In this document: piece by piece, positions 1 through 9,261 of the stretch | How the letters are laid out: each line of letters starts with the position of its first letter | Position numbering within the stretch: position 1 is the stretch's first letter | NCBI GenBank assembly: GCA_964544085.1 | Contig: CAZIZT010000038.1 | Coordinates: 8,638-72,637, forward strand | Origin: CAZIZT01 sp964544085 | GTDB lineage: Bacteria; Campylobacterota_A; Desulfurellia; Desulfurellales; Hippeaceae | Length of the DNA: 64,000 bases | Direction of reading: 5' to 3' | The notes under the pieces: model-generated | Told to the model about the DNA's origin: nothing | Database searches by the model: none | Seen by the model: the letters and a program-made list of their open reading frames with translations, nothing else | Position numbers and translations under genes: made by a program

Positions 1-86
1 ATAAAATTAACAATCTCAGCAAATATAACCGAAATCACATACAACGCTGCTATATTAATAAACAATTTGCTTATTTTTTTATGCAT
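1..86 (-). CDS. mreD: MreD, N-terminal fragment (runs off window)
   Basis: Only the first 28 codons lie in the window. Reading minus from the ATG at 86 gives MHKKISKLF followed by hydrophobic residues, consistent with a first membrane helix. The start lies 16 bases inside the 3' end of mreC, the tight overlap expected of mreC-mreD. MreD is a small multi-span inner-membrane protein of the rod-shape (elongasome) complex. The call rests mainly on position after mreB-mreC; the visible sequence alone would not identify the family. Confidence 0.6.
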   Translation of the reverse strand, partial: MHKKISKLFINIAALYVISVIFAEIVNF

Positions 87-841
87 ACAACATACACATT
101 CCACTGGTTAAAAAAAGATTTATCAATACTAACATACGCAACCTTGTAGTAGTTATTGACATTGGTAACACTACTGACTCTGCCAATAAAAGAACCCCGC
201 GGAAATACACCGAAAGCACCTGAAGCATAAACCTTTGAACCAATTTTTATGACAGCGTTTGGATCAAGAAATTCAGCTTTAGGCTTATAGAGATTACCAA
301 TAAAGAGTGCTCTGTAGGTCAAACCGTTTGAAACAATGTAAGCATCTGCAACAAAAGAGCTATTAAAAACCGTTTTTGCCACCCAGAAACTACCCTTATG
401 CTTGATAAGTTTACCTATCAGATGCATATCTGTAGAAAAAACAGAACAGTTGTGATGCTTAAGATCAACAGGCTTCTCAAGCTGTATAAACATAAAATCA
501 ATATTAAAATTGTTCTTGAACTTAAACTTGCCTCTTATTATGCCGCCTTTCAAACCCGGCTCTCTTGCTGGGGCACAGTGCTGAGCCTTCAAAAACTTGT
601 TTTCAAGTTCAAGCTGAACAATCCTCTTTTTCAATAGTTCGTTTTCCTTTTTCTGATTCAAAACAACCAGATATCTATCTGTAAATACCTTCACATCATC
701 AAGGAAACTGGTAACCGGATATGATATCAGCACAATACTCTCGACTATGTATCGATTGGCATAGTCAATAAGCGGCCTATATAGACGAGCAAAAAACGTA
801 AGAATGATGGAAAATAATAGATAGAGAGCGATATACTTCAT
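71..841 (-). CDS. mreC: Rod shape-determining protein MreC
   Basis: Bitopic inner-membrane protein of the elongasome that links cytoplasmic MreB filaments to the periplasmic peptidoglycan synthases. The 256-residue product has one N-terminal membrane segment (about residues 4-24), a charged coiled-coil stretch (about 60-90, with NELLKKRIVQLELENKFLK) and a beta-rich periplasmic domain to the C-terminus, the standard MreC layout. It starts three bases after the mreB stop and its 3' end overlaps mreD, so the three genes form one mre operon. The ATG at 841 has only a weak Shine-Dalgarno sequence and is probably coupled to mreB translation. Confidence 0.93.
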   Translation of the reverse strand: MKYIALYLLFSIILTFFARLYRPLIDYANRYIVESIVLISYPVTSFLDDVKVFTDRYLVVLNQKKENELLKKRIVQLELENKFLKAQHCAPAREPGLKGGIIRGKFKFKNNFNIDFMFIQLEKPVDLKHHNCSVFSTDMHLIGKLIKHKGSFWVAKTVFNSSFVADAYIVSNGLTYRALFIGNLYKPKAEFLDPNAVIKIGSKVYASGAFGVFPRGSFIGRVSSVTNVNNYYKVAYVSIDKSFFNQWNVYVVCIKK

Positions 842-844
842 TCG

Positions 845-1888
845 CTAATCCATAACCACTTCTCCCAGAAGCTCTATGTTGTCCAATATCATGCCTACAC
901 CTTTCACCACAGCAAAAAGGGCCTCCTCATGCACAGATACGGGGAGTCCTGTCTCCTTGTGGATGAGCTTATCGAGCCCCTTCAAAAGAGCACCACCACC
1001 GGTTAGCATTATTCCCCTATCTACAATATCGCTGGCCAATTCCGGGGGTGTTTTCTCTAAAGCATCCTTGACTGAAGCAACTATAACATTAACAGGCTCT
1101 TTTAGAGCTTCTCTGATTTCGTCAACGGTTATCTCTATCGAGTTTGGTACACCTGTAATCAGATCGATACCTTTAACAAAAATCTGCTTCTTCTCCTCTT
1201 CCTCATCGTCTGCATAGAAGACACTACCATGCTCTATCTTGATTTTCTCAGCGGTACTATCACCAATAAGCACACTGTACTTCTTTTTGATATAGTTCAC
1301 AATAGCTGCATCCATCTTGTCGCCACCCACCCTGACAGAGACGCTGTGAACGATACCACCAAGCGATATAACTGCCACCTCTGTGGTGCCTCCACCAACA
1401 TCCACAATCATACTTCCAACTGCATCCTGAACTGGCAAACCCGATCCAATAGCTGCAGCCATCGGTTCTTCAACGAGGTAAACCTCCCTTGCACCGGCAT
1501 CCATTGCAGATTCTTTTACAGCCTTTTTTTCAACCTGAGTAATTCCATGGGGAACAGCAATTATTATTCTTGGTTTGAAAATGCTTCTTCTGTTTCTTGA
1601 TTTTTTGATAAAGTACCTAAGCATTTTCTCATTAACATCAAAATCGGCAATAACACCGTCTTTCAGTGGTTTGATCGCCTCTATATTGCTCGGTGTTCTA
1701 CCCACCATCTCCTTTGCTTCCTTGCCCACACTGAGCACCTTTTTGCCACCTTTGGCGTCACGCTTTACAGCTACGACACTGGGCTCATTCAGCACAATGC
1801 CCCTTCCACGCACATAAACAAGCGTATTCGCAGTACCAAGATCTATAGCCAGATCATTTGAAAAATAGCTAATAAATGACTTAAGCAT
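845..1888 (-). CDS. mreB: Rod shape-determining protein MreB (bacterial actin)
   Basis: ATP-dependent actin homologue that polymerises on the inner face of the membrane and orients lateral wall synthesis. It has 347 residues, the usual length. Phosphate-binding loops are clear: DLGTANT at about 16-22, DVGGGTTE near 163 and TGGGALLKG near 297. The N-terminus (MLKSFISYF) can form the amphipathic membrane-binding helix known in Gram-negative MreB. The ATG at 1888 is preceded by GGGGTGAGAT. It sits 13 bases after spoT, and mreC and mreD follow. Confidence 0.98.
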   Translation of the reverse strand: MLKSFISYFSNDLAIDLGTANTLVYVRGRGIVLNEPSVVAVKRDAKGGKKVLSVGKEAKEMVGRTPSNIEAIKPLKDGVIADFDVNEKMLRYFIKKSRNRRSIFKPRIIIAVPHGITQVEKKAVKESAMDAGAREVYLVEEPMAAAIGSGLPVQDAVGSMIVDVGGGTTEVAVISLGGIVHSVSVRVGGDKMDAAIVNYIKKKYSVLIGDSTAEKIKIEHGSVFYADDEEEEKKQIFVKGIDLITGVPNSIEITVDEIREALKEPVNVIVASVKDALEKTPPELASDIVDRGIMLTGGGALLKGLDKLIHKETGLPVSVHEEALFAVVKGVGMILDNIELLGEVVMD

Positions 1889-1901
1889 ATCTCACCCCTG
1901 T

Positions 1902-4061
1902 TTATTTAAGGATTTTCCTTCCCCTTCCGACTTCCAGTATGTTGCTGTTGTCGGAGAGCATTCCAACAAACTTATCTACCTCTGATTTATTTTTCACTTC
2001 AACCTTAAGGTTAATTACCGCCCTCTCCTCACTTTCGTCAAGGTAGCGAATTTTTATGTCCTTCACGTTTATCGACAGATTGGAAGCCACACTGGTCACA
2101 TGGGCAAGCACACCGATCCTGTTCATTGCAACAATCTTCAGGTCCACCGGTAGTTTCTTGGGTTCATCCTCACGCCATTCCACCTCTATTAACCTATCGC
2201 AATCGTAGCCAAGACGTTGAATGTTCTCACAGTCCTTCCTATGAACAACAATTCCCCGCGTACGGGTTATGTAGCCTATTATCTCATCACCATAAACCGG
2301 CTCGCAGCACTTTGCAAGCTTCACCATAACATCATCCAACCCGTCAACACCGATCTTGTATGCCTGTTTTTTTGGTAGCGCCCTGACGTGCTTCTTTTTT
2401 TCTTCAGGATAGACGCGCGAGATTACCGAAGAGGGCTGTACCTTTAAAAAACCTATCTTTTCAAGCAATTCATCGACACTATTTGCACCGAAATCCTTAA
2501 GTATTTCACCGAGTTTCTCCTGTTTTAAGAACTCCTGCAAACCTTTGTTTATCTTGGAAAGCTCTTTTGCAAGCAGGTTTCTGCCAATTTCTGCAGCCTC
2601 TTTCCTTTCACGCTCCCTAACCTTTTGTCTTATTCTGTTTCTTGCCTTACTTGTAACAACAAAATTCAACCAATCGCGTGAAGGTACATGGTTGGCCTGG
2701 GTTTGAATCTCAACAATGTCTCCGTTTGAAAGCTGATACTTCAGCGGTACCATCTTGCCATTTACGCGAGCACCAACGCATGTATTCCCCACTTCTGTAT
2801 GGATAGCATATGCAAAATCCACACAGGTGGCACCTCTTGGCAGCACCTTTAGATCTCCAGCCGGTGTAAAGACATAAACCTCCCCCCTGAACAGGTCCAC
2901 CTTCATCGTATTGAGAAACTCCTTGGGGTTTTCAAGCTCGTGTTGCCACTTTAGTAGGTGGCGCAACCACAAAAATTGCTTCTCATACTTATCGAAGATC
3001 TTTAGACCTTCCTTGTAACGGTAATGAGCTGCTATTCCCTCTTCGGCAACCTCGTGCATCTTCTTCGTCCTTATCTGTACCTCAACCACGGCGTCACTTG
3101 GCCCGAATATCGTTGTGTGCAGGGACTGATATAGGTTCTGCTTCGGCAGGGCTATGTAATCCTTGAATCTACCCGGCAACGGTTTATACTTGCCGTGTAT
3201 AACACCCAGTGCTTTATAGCAGTTATCTTCGGTATCCGTTATAATCCTCACGGCGAGCAAATCGTAAATACCATCAAAATCCACCTGTTTGCGTTTCATT
3301 TTAGTGAAAATGCTGTAGAGATGCTTAACTCTACCACTCACCTCGCAACTGATACCTGCCTCTTCCATATCACGCTTGATTGTGCTTTCTATGTAGCTTA
3401 TAACCTCTTGTTTGCGAGCAAGAGATTCCTCCACCTTCCTCTGGAGCTCTTCGTACTCTTTTGGGTGGAGGTACTTGAAGCTTATATCCTCCAGTTCGGA
3501 CTTCAACCAATAAATACCAAGCCTATGAGCAATGGGAGCATAAACATCCATCGTCTCCTGGCTTATTCTTTCCTGCTTCTCTTTCTTCAGATAACATATG
3601 GTTCTCATATTATGCAATCTATCAGCCAGTTTGATGAGTATGACACGGATATCCTTTGCCATAGCCACAATCATCTTTCGGAAGTTTGCGGCCTGGCTTT
3701 CCTCCTTACTACGGTATTTTATCTTGCTAATCTTGGTCAAAGAGCTAACCAAGAACAGTACATCGTCGCCGAAAAGCTCGCGAATCTGATCCTCAGAAGC
3801 ATCCGTATCTTCCAAAACGTCATGCAGCAAAGCAGCGATAAGACTATTCTCATCGAGGTAGAAGCGATTAACAATCCTTGCAACATTGATCGGGTGAACG
3901 ATGTAAGGTTCTCCACTTGCTCTTCGCTGATCTTTGTGCTTCTGGTAGGCAAAATGAAAGGCCTTATCCAGTCTCTCCCTATCAAATTTTTCAAGATTTA
4001 TCTCGTTTACAAACTGCTCGTATAGCTTTGCTACTTCAGGGTCTATTCTTTGATCTTCCAC
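1902..4061 (-). CDS. spoT: Bifunctional (p)ppGpp synthetase/hydrolase (Rel/SpoT)
   Basis: Makes and degrades the alarmone (p)ppGpp. The 719-residue protein has an N-terminal HD hydrolase domain (HD at 80-81, KLADRLHN at 144-151), a synthetase domain with the RFKD motif at 298-301 typical of bifunctional enzymes and YQSLHT at 311-316, a TGS domain (about 390-450), and a C-terminal ACT domain (about 645-719). Both catalytic halves look intact. The start is GTG at 4061 behind GAGGG, inside the last 19 bases of rpoZ. Co-transcription with rpoZ and gmk groups GTP/ppGpp metabolism with RNA polymerase omega. No second long Rel is present in the window. Confidence 0.96.
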   Translation of the reverse strand: MEDQRIDPEVAKLYEQFVNEINLEKFDRERLDKAFHFAYQKHKDQRRASGEPYIVHPINVARIVNRFYLDENSLIAALLHDVLEDTDASEDQIRELFGDDVLFLVSSLTKISKIKYRSKEESQAANFRKMIVAMAKDIRVILIKLADRLHNMRTICYLKKEKQERISQETMDVYAPIAHRLGIYWLKSELEDISFKYLHPKEYEELQRKVEESLARKQEVISYIESTIKRDMEEAGISCEVSGRVKHLYSIFTKMKRKQVDFDGIYDLLAVRIITDTEDNCYKALGVIHGKYKPLPGRFKDYIALPKQNLYQSLHTTIFGPSDAVVEVQIRTKKMHEVAEEGIAAHYRYKEGLKIFDKYEKQFLWLRHLLKWQHELENPKEFLNTMKVDLFRGEVYVFTPAGDLKVLPRGATCVDFAYAIHTEVGNTCVGARVNGKMVPLKYQLSNGDIVEIQTQANHVPSRDWLNFVVTSKARNRIRQKVRERERKEAAEIGRNLLAKELSKINKGLQEFLKQEKLGEILKDFGANSVDELLEKIGFLKVQPSSVISRVYPEEKKKHVRALPKKQAYKIGVDGLDDVMVKLAKCCEPVYGDEIIGYITRTRGIVVHRKDCENIQRLGYDCDRLIEVEWREDEPKKLPVDLKIVAMNRIGVLAHVTSVASNLSINVKDIKIRYLDESEERAVINLKVEVKNKSEVDKFVGMLSDNSNILEVGRGRKILK

Positions 4062-4249
4062 AAGCCCTCTTTAATCTCCATCAGACTAACGATAGTGCTC
4101 TTGTGCCTCATTGCCTCCTTCTTGTCGATAAGCGGAGCATCTCCTCTAATCAGGGCATTGGTTCTGATTGCCGCTACCCTAACCAGCTCATACCTGCTGG
4201 GGAAGTACTTGAGTGCACCGTTTATCAAATCCGGAACGAAAATCTCCAT
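4043..4249 (-). CDS. rpoZ: RNA polymerase omega subunit
   Basis: Small accessory subunit that binds beta-prime, aids core assembly and, in proteobacteria, contributes to a ppGpp site. The product is 68 residues, with a family-typical segment (RYELVRVAAIRTNALIRG) and a KEAMRHKSTIVSLMEI helix. The ATG at 4249 has an AGGGG Shine-Dalgarno sequence that lies in the last codons of gmk. Its 3' end overlaps spoT by 19 bases. The order remA-gmk-rpoZ is also seen in Firmicutes. Confidence 0.93.
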   Translation of the reverse strand: MEIFVPDLINGALKYFPSRYELVRVAAIRTNALIRGDAPLIDKKEAMRHKSTIVSLMEIKEGLWKIKE

Positions 4250-4252
4250 GTT

Positions 4253-4876
4253 TTACCCCTCCAATTGCTTCATGATTTTCTTTTTCAATTCGCTGGCAAG
4301 CTCAATACGTTGTTGTCCCACAAACTTCATCCTCTCGGACTGAGAAACTATAATGGCGTGAAATCTCTCAAGAGCCTCATCCAGTCTGTCGTTCACAATG
4401 CAGTACTCAAACTCACCAACAGAATCAAGTTCATAGATGGCAGTCCTCAAACGCACATCAATATCACTCCTTTTACCATCCTTCATCCGCTGCAGCCATG
4501 TCTCAAAGTTAGGTGGTAGTATGAAAATGGTTACCACGTTATCGAACGCCCGCTTGATGTTCCTTGCGCCCTGCACATCTATTGCCAGTATAGCATCGTA
4601 GCCGCTTTTCAAAATCCTTTCCAGTTCCACCTTACTCGTTCCGTAATAATGGCCATGAACTATTGCATACTCTACAAACTCACCTTTTTTTATACCGGCT
4701 TCAAACTCTTCTCGATCAACAAAATGGTAGTCCACCCCGTCCTTCTCGCCATCTCTTGGTTTCCTCGTCGTATGGGTTACAACCCTGCGAACACTGGGGT
4801 TCCTCTTCAGCTCCAGCTCGCAGAGTGTCGTCTTGCCACCACCTGCAGGGGAAGAGACTACAAAGATAATGCTCAT
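4253..4876 (-). CDS. gmk: Guanylate kinase
   Basis: Phosphorylates GMP to GDP with ATP. It has 207 residues, the normal size. The P-loop near residues 8-17 reads SSPAGGGKTT. The GMP-binding region includes THTTRKPRDGEKDGVDYHFV, and AIDVQGARN is present. The start ATG overlaps the remA stop (ATGA). Placed between remA and rpoZ-spoT, it feeds the GDP/GTP pool from which the neighbouring Rel enzyme makes ppGpp. Confidence 0.97.
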   Translation of the reverse strand: MSIIFVVSSPAGGGKTTLCELELKRNPSVRRVVTHTTRKPRDGEKDGVDYHFVDREEFEAGIKKGEFVEYAIVHGHYYGTSKVELERILKSGYDAILAIDVQGARNIKRAFDNVVTIFILPPNFETWLQRMKDGKRSDIDVRLRTAIYELDSVGEFEYCIVNDRLDEALERFHAIIVSQSERMKFVGQQRIELASELKKKIMKQLEG

Positions 4877-5112
4877 TTTTCGTTTATCCTCTCAGCAATT
4901 GTTTCAACAGCTATCGCACTAAGTACCACATGCCCTGAGTCCATAACTATTATTGAACGGGTTTTCTTTCCCTGCGTTGCGTCTATAAGCTTTCCCGCCG
5001 CCTTTAACTCATCCTTCATCTTTCGTATGGGAGAGGAATTCGGACCCACAACAGCTATAATTCTTTCTCGGTTGACAAAGTTACCGAAACCGATGTTTAC
5101 AAGATACTTCAT
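4873..5112 (-). CDS. remA: RemA-family (DUF370) putative DNA-binding regulator
   Basis: A 79-residue protein with the RemA/DUF370 signature: an N-terminal VNIGFGNFVNRERIIAVV and a middle GKLIDATQGKKTRSIIVMDS. In Bacillus subtilis RemA is an architectural DNA-binding activator of matrix and osmoprotection genes. The role in a Gram-negative host is not established. It overlaps gmk by 4 bases and lies 8 bases from rnr. Family identity is secure from sequence; function is inferred by homology only. Confidence 0.88.
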   Translation of the reverse strand: MKYLVNIGFGNFVNRERIIAVVGPNSSPIRKMKDELKAAGKLIDATQGKKTRSIIVMDSGHVVLSAIAVETIAERINEK

Positions 5113-5120
5113 ACCAAAAT

Positions 5121-7187
5121 TCAGGCAAAAATCAAATCAATTTCACCGGCAAATTTGTTTATAGAAACAACAGCAACCCTGACCCTGTCTCCAAGCCTGT
5201 AAACCTTGTGTCTCCTCCTGCCTATCATGGCGAAAAGCTCTTCATAAAACTCATAATAATCGTCACGCATTCGATCCACAGAAATGAAACCCTCAACAAA
5301 ATACCTATCCAGACGCACGAAGATACCAGCAGGTATAATGTTCACAATCACACCTTTGAATGCTTCTCCGATGTGATTCCTCATAAACGAGGCCGATTTT
5401 ACATCGTTCATGTAGAACATTGCTTCCTCTGTTACAAGCTCCCTTTCTCTGACAACAGATGCCACATACTCAAGTGAAGAAGTATCAAAACGCCGACCTT
5501 CAAGAAGTGCCTTAACCATTCTGTGAACGACAAGATCCGGATAACGCCTGATAGGTGATGTAAAGTGGGTGTAATTATCAAAACCCAGCGCAAAGTGACC
5601 CATCCTGCGGGTGGAGTACTCAGCTCGTTTCAGAGAGCGTAGCATAAGATAGCTAATAATACTCTTCCTGTTGGCATCTTTCACACTTTCAAGCAGCTTC
5701 TGCAAAGCTTTGGAGGTAATCTTTTTCAAGCTAAACTCGAAATGGATACCGTACCGTTTGAGAAAGGCTATGAGACTTGCTATTTTCTTCCTGTCGGGCT
5801 CATCGTGTACTCTGCGTATATAGGAATCGTAGTGTCTATCAAGAAAATCAGCAGCGCAAAGGTTTGCTGCCAGCATAAACTCCTCAATGATAAAGTGCGA
5901 AAAGAGCCGAGGTCTTTTCTGTATGTCCACAACCCTGTTTCCTTCAAGTTTGAATTGTGGCTCTGGTATATCAAGATCGATGCTCCCTTCCCTGAAGCGT
6001 TTCTTTCTCAAAATCCTTGCAAGGCAACCCATCAGTTCCAGCTTCTTCATTAACCATTTTTCGTCCTCCAATTCGCCGTCCAAAATTGCTTGCACCTGCC
6101 TGTATGTCATGCGCCTTTTGTTGTTGATAACACCCTTGGTAAAACGGTATGCCTGCACATTACCGTGCTGGTCAAAGTCTATAATTACACTCAGTGTCAA
6201 CCTATCCTTATACGGCACAAGGGAGCAGATATTATCGGAGAGCCTTTTGGGGAGCATCGGTATAACACTACCGGGAAAGTAAACACTGAAACAACGCCTT
6301 ATAGCCTCCCTATCTATGGGTGAATCTGTACTGACGTAATGTGATACGTCAGCAATATGCACATAGAGCCTGTAGCCATTCTTCCGTTTCTCAACATCCA
6401 CAGCATCATCAAAATCCTTAGCATCTTCACCGTCTATTGTGATAACAGGCATATCTCTAAAATCTTCTCTATCAACAAACTCCTCTGTGGAAGGCTCGTC
6501 AAGCCTGTTGGCTTGCGCTAAAGCTTCACTGGAAAATAGATGCGGCAGATTGTACTTATCAATGACCACAGCCTCGTCTATAGTATCGTCGTACTGGTTG
6601 CCGTAAACCTTAACAACCCTACCTGTAGCCTTCTTTCCACCCTCTGGAAAAGCCGTTATCTGACAAAGAACCACATCCCCACTATCCGCACCCGCAGTCT
6701 CCTCCAGCCGAACGGTAAAATCTATGTCCCTGTCAAAGGGTGCAAGTATCCACCTATTTGCAATGCGCTCCACATACCCGATAATACGGCTGTACTTCCT
6801 TGACACTACCTTGATGATACGCGCAATGTAGCCCCGTCTGGTCCGTTCAATCCTTACCAAAACCGTATCACCAACAATAGCGTGTAACGGATTGATAAGT
6901 GACGGGAGTCTCAGTTCGCCATCCGATGTAGAGAGCATATAAGTGCCGTTTTTGCGCACCAGAACACCAAGGAAAACCTGTTCCTGCCTCTGATCCGGAA
7001 CAAGTATGTACCTGCCACCTTTGGTCTTTTTGATTCTCCCCTGTCTCCTTAATTTCTTCAAATCCTTATAAAAGCTCTTTTTCTGATGTTTTCTGATGCC
7101 CAGTTTCCTTCGTATCTCACTTTCGGTGGCTGGCTTGTAACCGGCTGAAGCAAGCAGCTTTAAAATAGCCTCTATATGTCCCGACAT
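5121..7187 (-). CDS. rnr: Ribonuclease R (RNB family 3'-5' exoribonuclease)
   Basis: Processive hydrolytic exonuclease that degrades structured RNA. Its 688 residues show an N-terminal winged-helix region (about 1-65), cold-shock/OB domains (about 70-210), the RNB catalytic domain with the metal-binding DGEDAKDFDDAV at 252-263, and a C-terminal S1 domain (about 610-688). It lacks the long basic tail of the E. coli enzyme (813 residues), so it is a compact form. The ATG at 7187 has AGGGA six bases upstream and lies 16 bases inside the rpoN gene, implying coupled translation. Confidence 0.96.
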   Translation of the reverse strand: MSGHIEAILKLLASAGYKPATESEIRRKLGIRKHQKKSFYKDLKKLRRQGRIKKTKGGRYILVPDQRQEQVFLGVLVRKNGTYMLSTSDGELRLPSLINPLHAIVGDTVLVRIERTRRGYIARIIKVVSRKYSRIIGYVERIANRWILAPFDRDIDFTVRLEETAGADSGDVVLCQITAFPEGGKKATGRVVKVYGNQYDDTIDEAVVIDKYNLPHLFSSEALAQANRLDEPSTEEFVDREDFRDMPVITIDGEDAKDFDDAVDVEKRKNGYRLYVHIADVSHYVSTDSPIDREAIRRCFSVYFPGSVIPMLPKRLSDNICSLVPYKDRLTLSVIIDFDQHGNVQAYRFTKGVINNKRRMTYRQVQAILDGELEDEKWLMKKLELMGCLARILRKKRFREGSIDLDIPEPQFKLEGNRVVDIQKRPRLFSHFIIEEFMLAANLCAADFLDRHYDSYIRRVHDEPDRKKIASLIAFLKRYGIHFEFSLKKITSKALQKLLESVKDANRKSIISYLMLRSLKRAEYSTRRMGHFALGFDNYTHFTSPIRRYPDLVVHRMVKALLEGRRFDTSSLEYVASVVRERELVTEEAMFYMNDVKSASFMRNHIGEAFKGVIVNIIPAGIFVRLDRYFVEGFISVDRMRDDYYEFYEELFAMIGRRRHKVYRLGDRVRVAVVSINKFAGEIDLIFA

Positions 7188-8512
7188 CGTCTTTCCCTGC
7201 TGTTTGGTATGGAGAGTTCCTTTCTGTATTTGGTAACAGTACGACGGGTAATACGGATTCCCTCTTTCTCAAGAAGAGCCTTTATTCTGTCGTCGTTTAA
7301 TGGATTGTTTTTGTCCTCCGCTTCTATAAGGCTTTTAATACGATTCTTTATAAAATCCTTGGAGACATTCTCGTTTACCCCGAACGAGAAAAAGCGTTTC
7401 AGTGGAAAGATCTTGCCCTCATATTCCACAAACTTGTTGCTTACAGCCCTTGTAATGGTTGAAACGTTGTATCCAAGCTCATCTGCAATATCCTTGCGTG
7501 TGAGCGGCATGAGAACACCGTTCTCAAAGAATTGTCTCTGCTTTTTAAGGATAAGGTTAACCGTCTTTAATAGTGTTCTGTTGCGCTGCGTAATGGCAAG
7601 CATAAACTGTTTTAGCTGTCTGTACTTCTCCTCTATAAAATCCTTTGCCTCTTCGCTGTTCAAATACTGTTCCAACATCTCTTCATCGACATGGAGTCTC
7701 GAAAGACTCCTCTCGTTTAAAACGGCCACAAGCTCAGAACCTATACGCTTTATGTACACATCCGGTTCGATGTAAATCCTCTCATCATTGATAGGGTAGT
7801 GCTCAAGCGGGTAAAGCGAATAGCTGGAAAGCTCATCCAATAACCGTTTGAAAACCTCTTCATCTACATCCAGCTGTTGCCTGATCCTTCGCAGATTAAC
7901 CCTGTTTGAGCCGTTTATTCGGTCAATAAGCTCAAACAGCTTTTCCTTGTATGTACAGTCGCTCATAGCGGCTTGAAGCTTCAAAAATTCTACAAAATTT
8001 CTGGAGGCGCACCCCAAAGGCTCAAGCTGCATAACCTTTCGCCTTATGCCTTCTACCCTGTCAGGTTCAACACCAACAGCGTCGGCTATCTCATCTACAG
8101 ACAGATCTAAGAATCCCTTTTCATCAAGGCTGTGTACAATAGCTGAAACAATCCTTTCCGACTCCTCATCCAGGTCAAACTCCATCTTTGCCTGTCTGAT
8201 AAGCGATTCCTGAAGCGACTCCTTTCCAGGCGTAAATGTCTCAAACGGATCAGGCCTATCCTCAGCATCGAAGCGTTCCCTGTATGCCTCATCCAGCTCT
8301 TTGAAAGCATCCTCCAGAGCAGTTTTAGGGGAAGCCTCCACACTTATCTGCTCATCGTCCTCAATAACTACAAGCGGATTTTCCTCCGCAAGCTCCTTTA
8401 GCTTCTCCTCTATTTCAAGTACATTCATAGCCAGTATCTTGAGGGACAGGTCTATGTTGGGTGTAAGCAGCAGCCCAACCGAGACGGTAACATCCTGCCT
8501 GAGCTCAATCAT
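7172..8512 (-). CDS. rpoN: RNA polymerase sigma-54 factor
   Basis: Alternative sigma factor that recognises -24/-12 promoters and needs an AAA+ activator. The product has 446 residues. Region I is present (LLLTPNIDLSLKILAMN, ending AEENPLVVIEDD), followed by an acidic region II, the core-binding domain, an HTH and a C-terminal RpoN box reading TRRTVTKYRK at about 422-431 (consensus ARRTVAKYRE). Region I is poorer in glutamine than usual. The start ATG overlaps the lptB stop (ATGA). The order lptB-rpoN is conserved in many Gram-negatives. Confidence 0.96.
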   Translation of the reverse strand: MIELRQDVTVSVGLLLTPNIDLSLKILAMNVLEIEEKLKELAEENPLVVIEDDEQISVEASPKTALEDAFKELDEAYRERFDAEDRPDPFETFTPGKESLQESLIRQAKMEFDLDEESERIVSAIVHSLDEKGFLDLSVDEIADAVGVEPDRVEGIRRKVMQLEPLGCASRNFVEFLKLQAAMSDCTYKEKLFELIDRINGSNRVNLRRIRQQLDVDEEVFKRLLDELSSYSLYPLEHYPINDERIYIEPDVYIKRIGSELVAVLNERSLSRLHVDEEMLEQYLNSEEAKDFIEEKYRQLKQFMLAITQRNRTLLKTVNLILKKQRQFFENGVLMPLTRKDIADELGYNVSTITRAVSNKFVEYEGKIFPLKRFFSFGVNENVSKDFIKNRIKSLIEAEDKNNPLNDDRIKALLEKEGIRITRRTVTKYRKELSIPNSRERRCRDI

Positions 8513-9225
8513 GCGCTAAAACTCTTTCCAAGATAGATGTCTATCATTTCAGCATCCCTTTTCAACTCTTCGGGCCTTCCTTCCCGGGCTATCCTGCCGT
8601 TGTACATAATGTAAGCCCTATCGACAATATCCAGTATTTCACGAACATTGTGGTCTGTTATTATTATACCTATTCCGCGTTCCTTCAAACTTTTTATGAT
8701 CTCCTTCAGCTCATCCACTATTATTGGGTCTATGCCGGAAAAGGGCTCATCAAGCAGTATGAACTGCGGTCTGGTTGCAAGCGCCCTTGCCACCTCCACC
8801 CTTCTCCTTTCTCCACCGGATATCGAGTAGGCCTTCAATCTGCGGATATGTGAGATGTTCAAGTCCTCAAGCAGTTTCTGGGCAATCAGTCTGCGTGTTT
8901 TAGGATCCTTGTAGACAAACTCCAGTATTGCATAGATATTCTCCTCTACGGTTAAACCTCTGAAAACTGAAGGTTCCTGTGGTAGGTAGGCCAGCCCATC
9001 CTTCGCCCTTTTGTACATGGGATAGTGTGTTACATCCCTGCCGTTGATAAAAATCTGACCCTCATCAGGTTTAACCAGGCCCGCAATCATATAAAAGGTT
9101 GTTGTCTTGCCTGCACCGTTTGGTCCAAGCAATCCAACTATCTCTCCCTTTTTGGCGGTTATGTTTACGCCATTAACGGCAATTTTTTTTCTGTAGAACT
9201 TTTTTAAGCCCCTGCACTCTATCAT
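8509..9225 (-). CDS. lptB: LPS export ABC transporter ATPase LptB
   Basis: Cytoplasmic ATPase of the LptBFG complex that extracts LPS from the inner membrane. The 238 residues include Walker A GPNGAGKT (34-41), the ABC signature SISGGERRRVEVARAL, Walker B FILLDEPFSGIDP and the H-loop TDHN. It follows radA by 30 bases and overlaps rpoN. No Shine-Dalgarno sequence precedes the ATG at 9225; a promoter whose -10 box ends 7 bases upstream suggests a leaderless transcript in addition to read-through from radA. Confidence 0.97.
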   Translation of the reverse strand: MIECRGLKKFYRKKIAVNGVNITAKKGEIVGLLGPNGAGKTTTFYMIAGLVKPDEGQIFINGRDVTHYPMYKRAKDGLAYLPQEPSVFRGLTVEENIYAILEFVYKDPKTRRLIAQKLLEDLNISHIRRLKAYSISGGERRRVEVARALATRPQFILLDEPFSGIDPIIVDELKEIIKSLKERGIGIIITDHNVREILDIVDRAYIMYNGRIAREGRPEELKRDAEMIDIYLGKSFSA

Positions 9226-9232
9226 AGAGTAA

Positions 9233-9261
9233 ATTTTACAACAACAACCGGGTATTTACAA
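9233..9261 (-). promoter_or_regulatory. Promoter for lptB (predicted leaderless)
   Basis: On the minus strand TTGTAA (9256-9261) is followed by a 17-base spacer and TAAAAT (9233-9238). The -35 box includes the radA stop codon. Seven bases separate the -10 box from the lptB ATG, so initiation would fall at about the A of the start codon. Confidence 0.55.

Noticed and set aside
3195..4025. Long open frame antisense to spoT
   Set aside because: It lies opposite conserved Rel sequence, has no ribosome site or family features, and reflects codon bias of the real gene.
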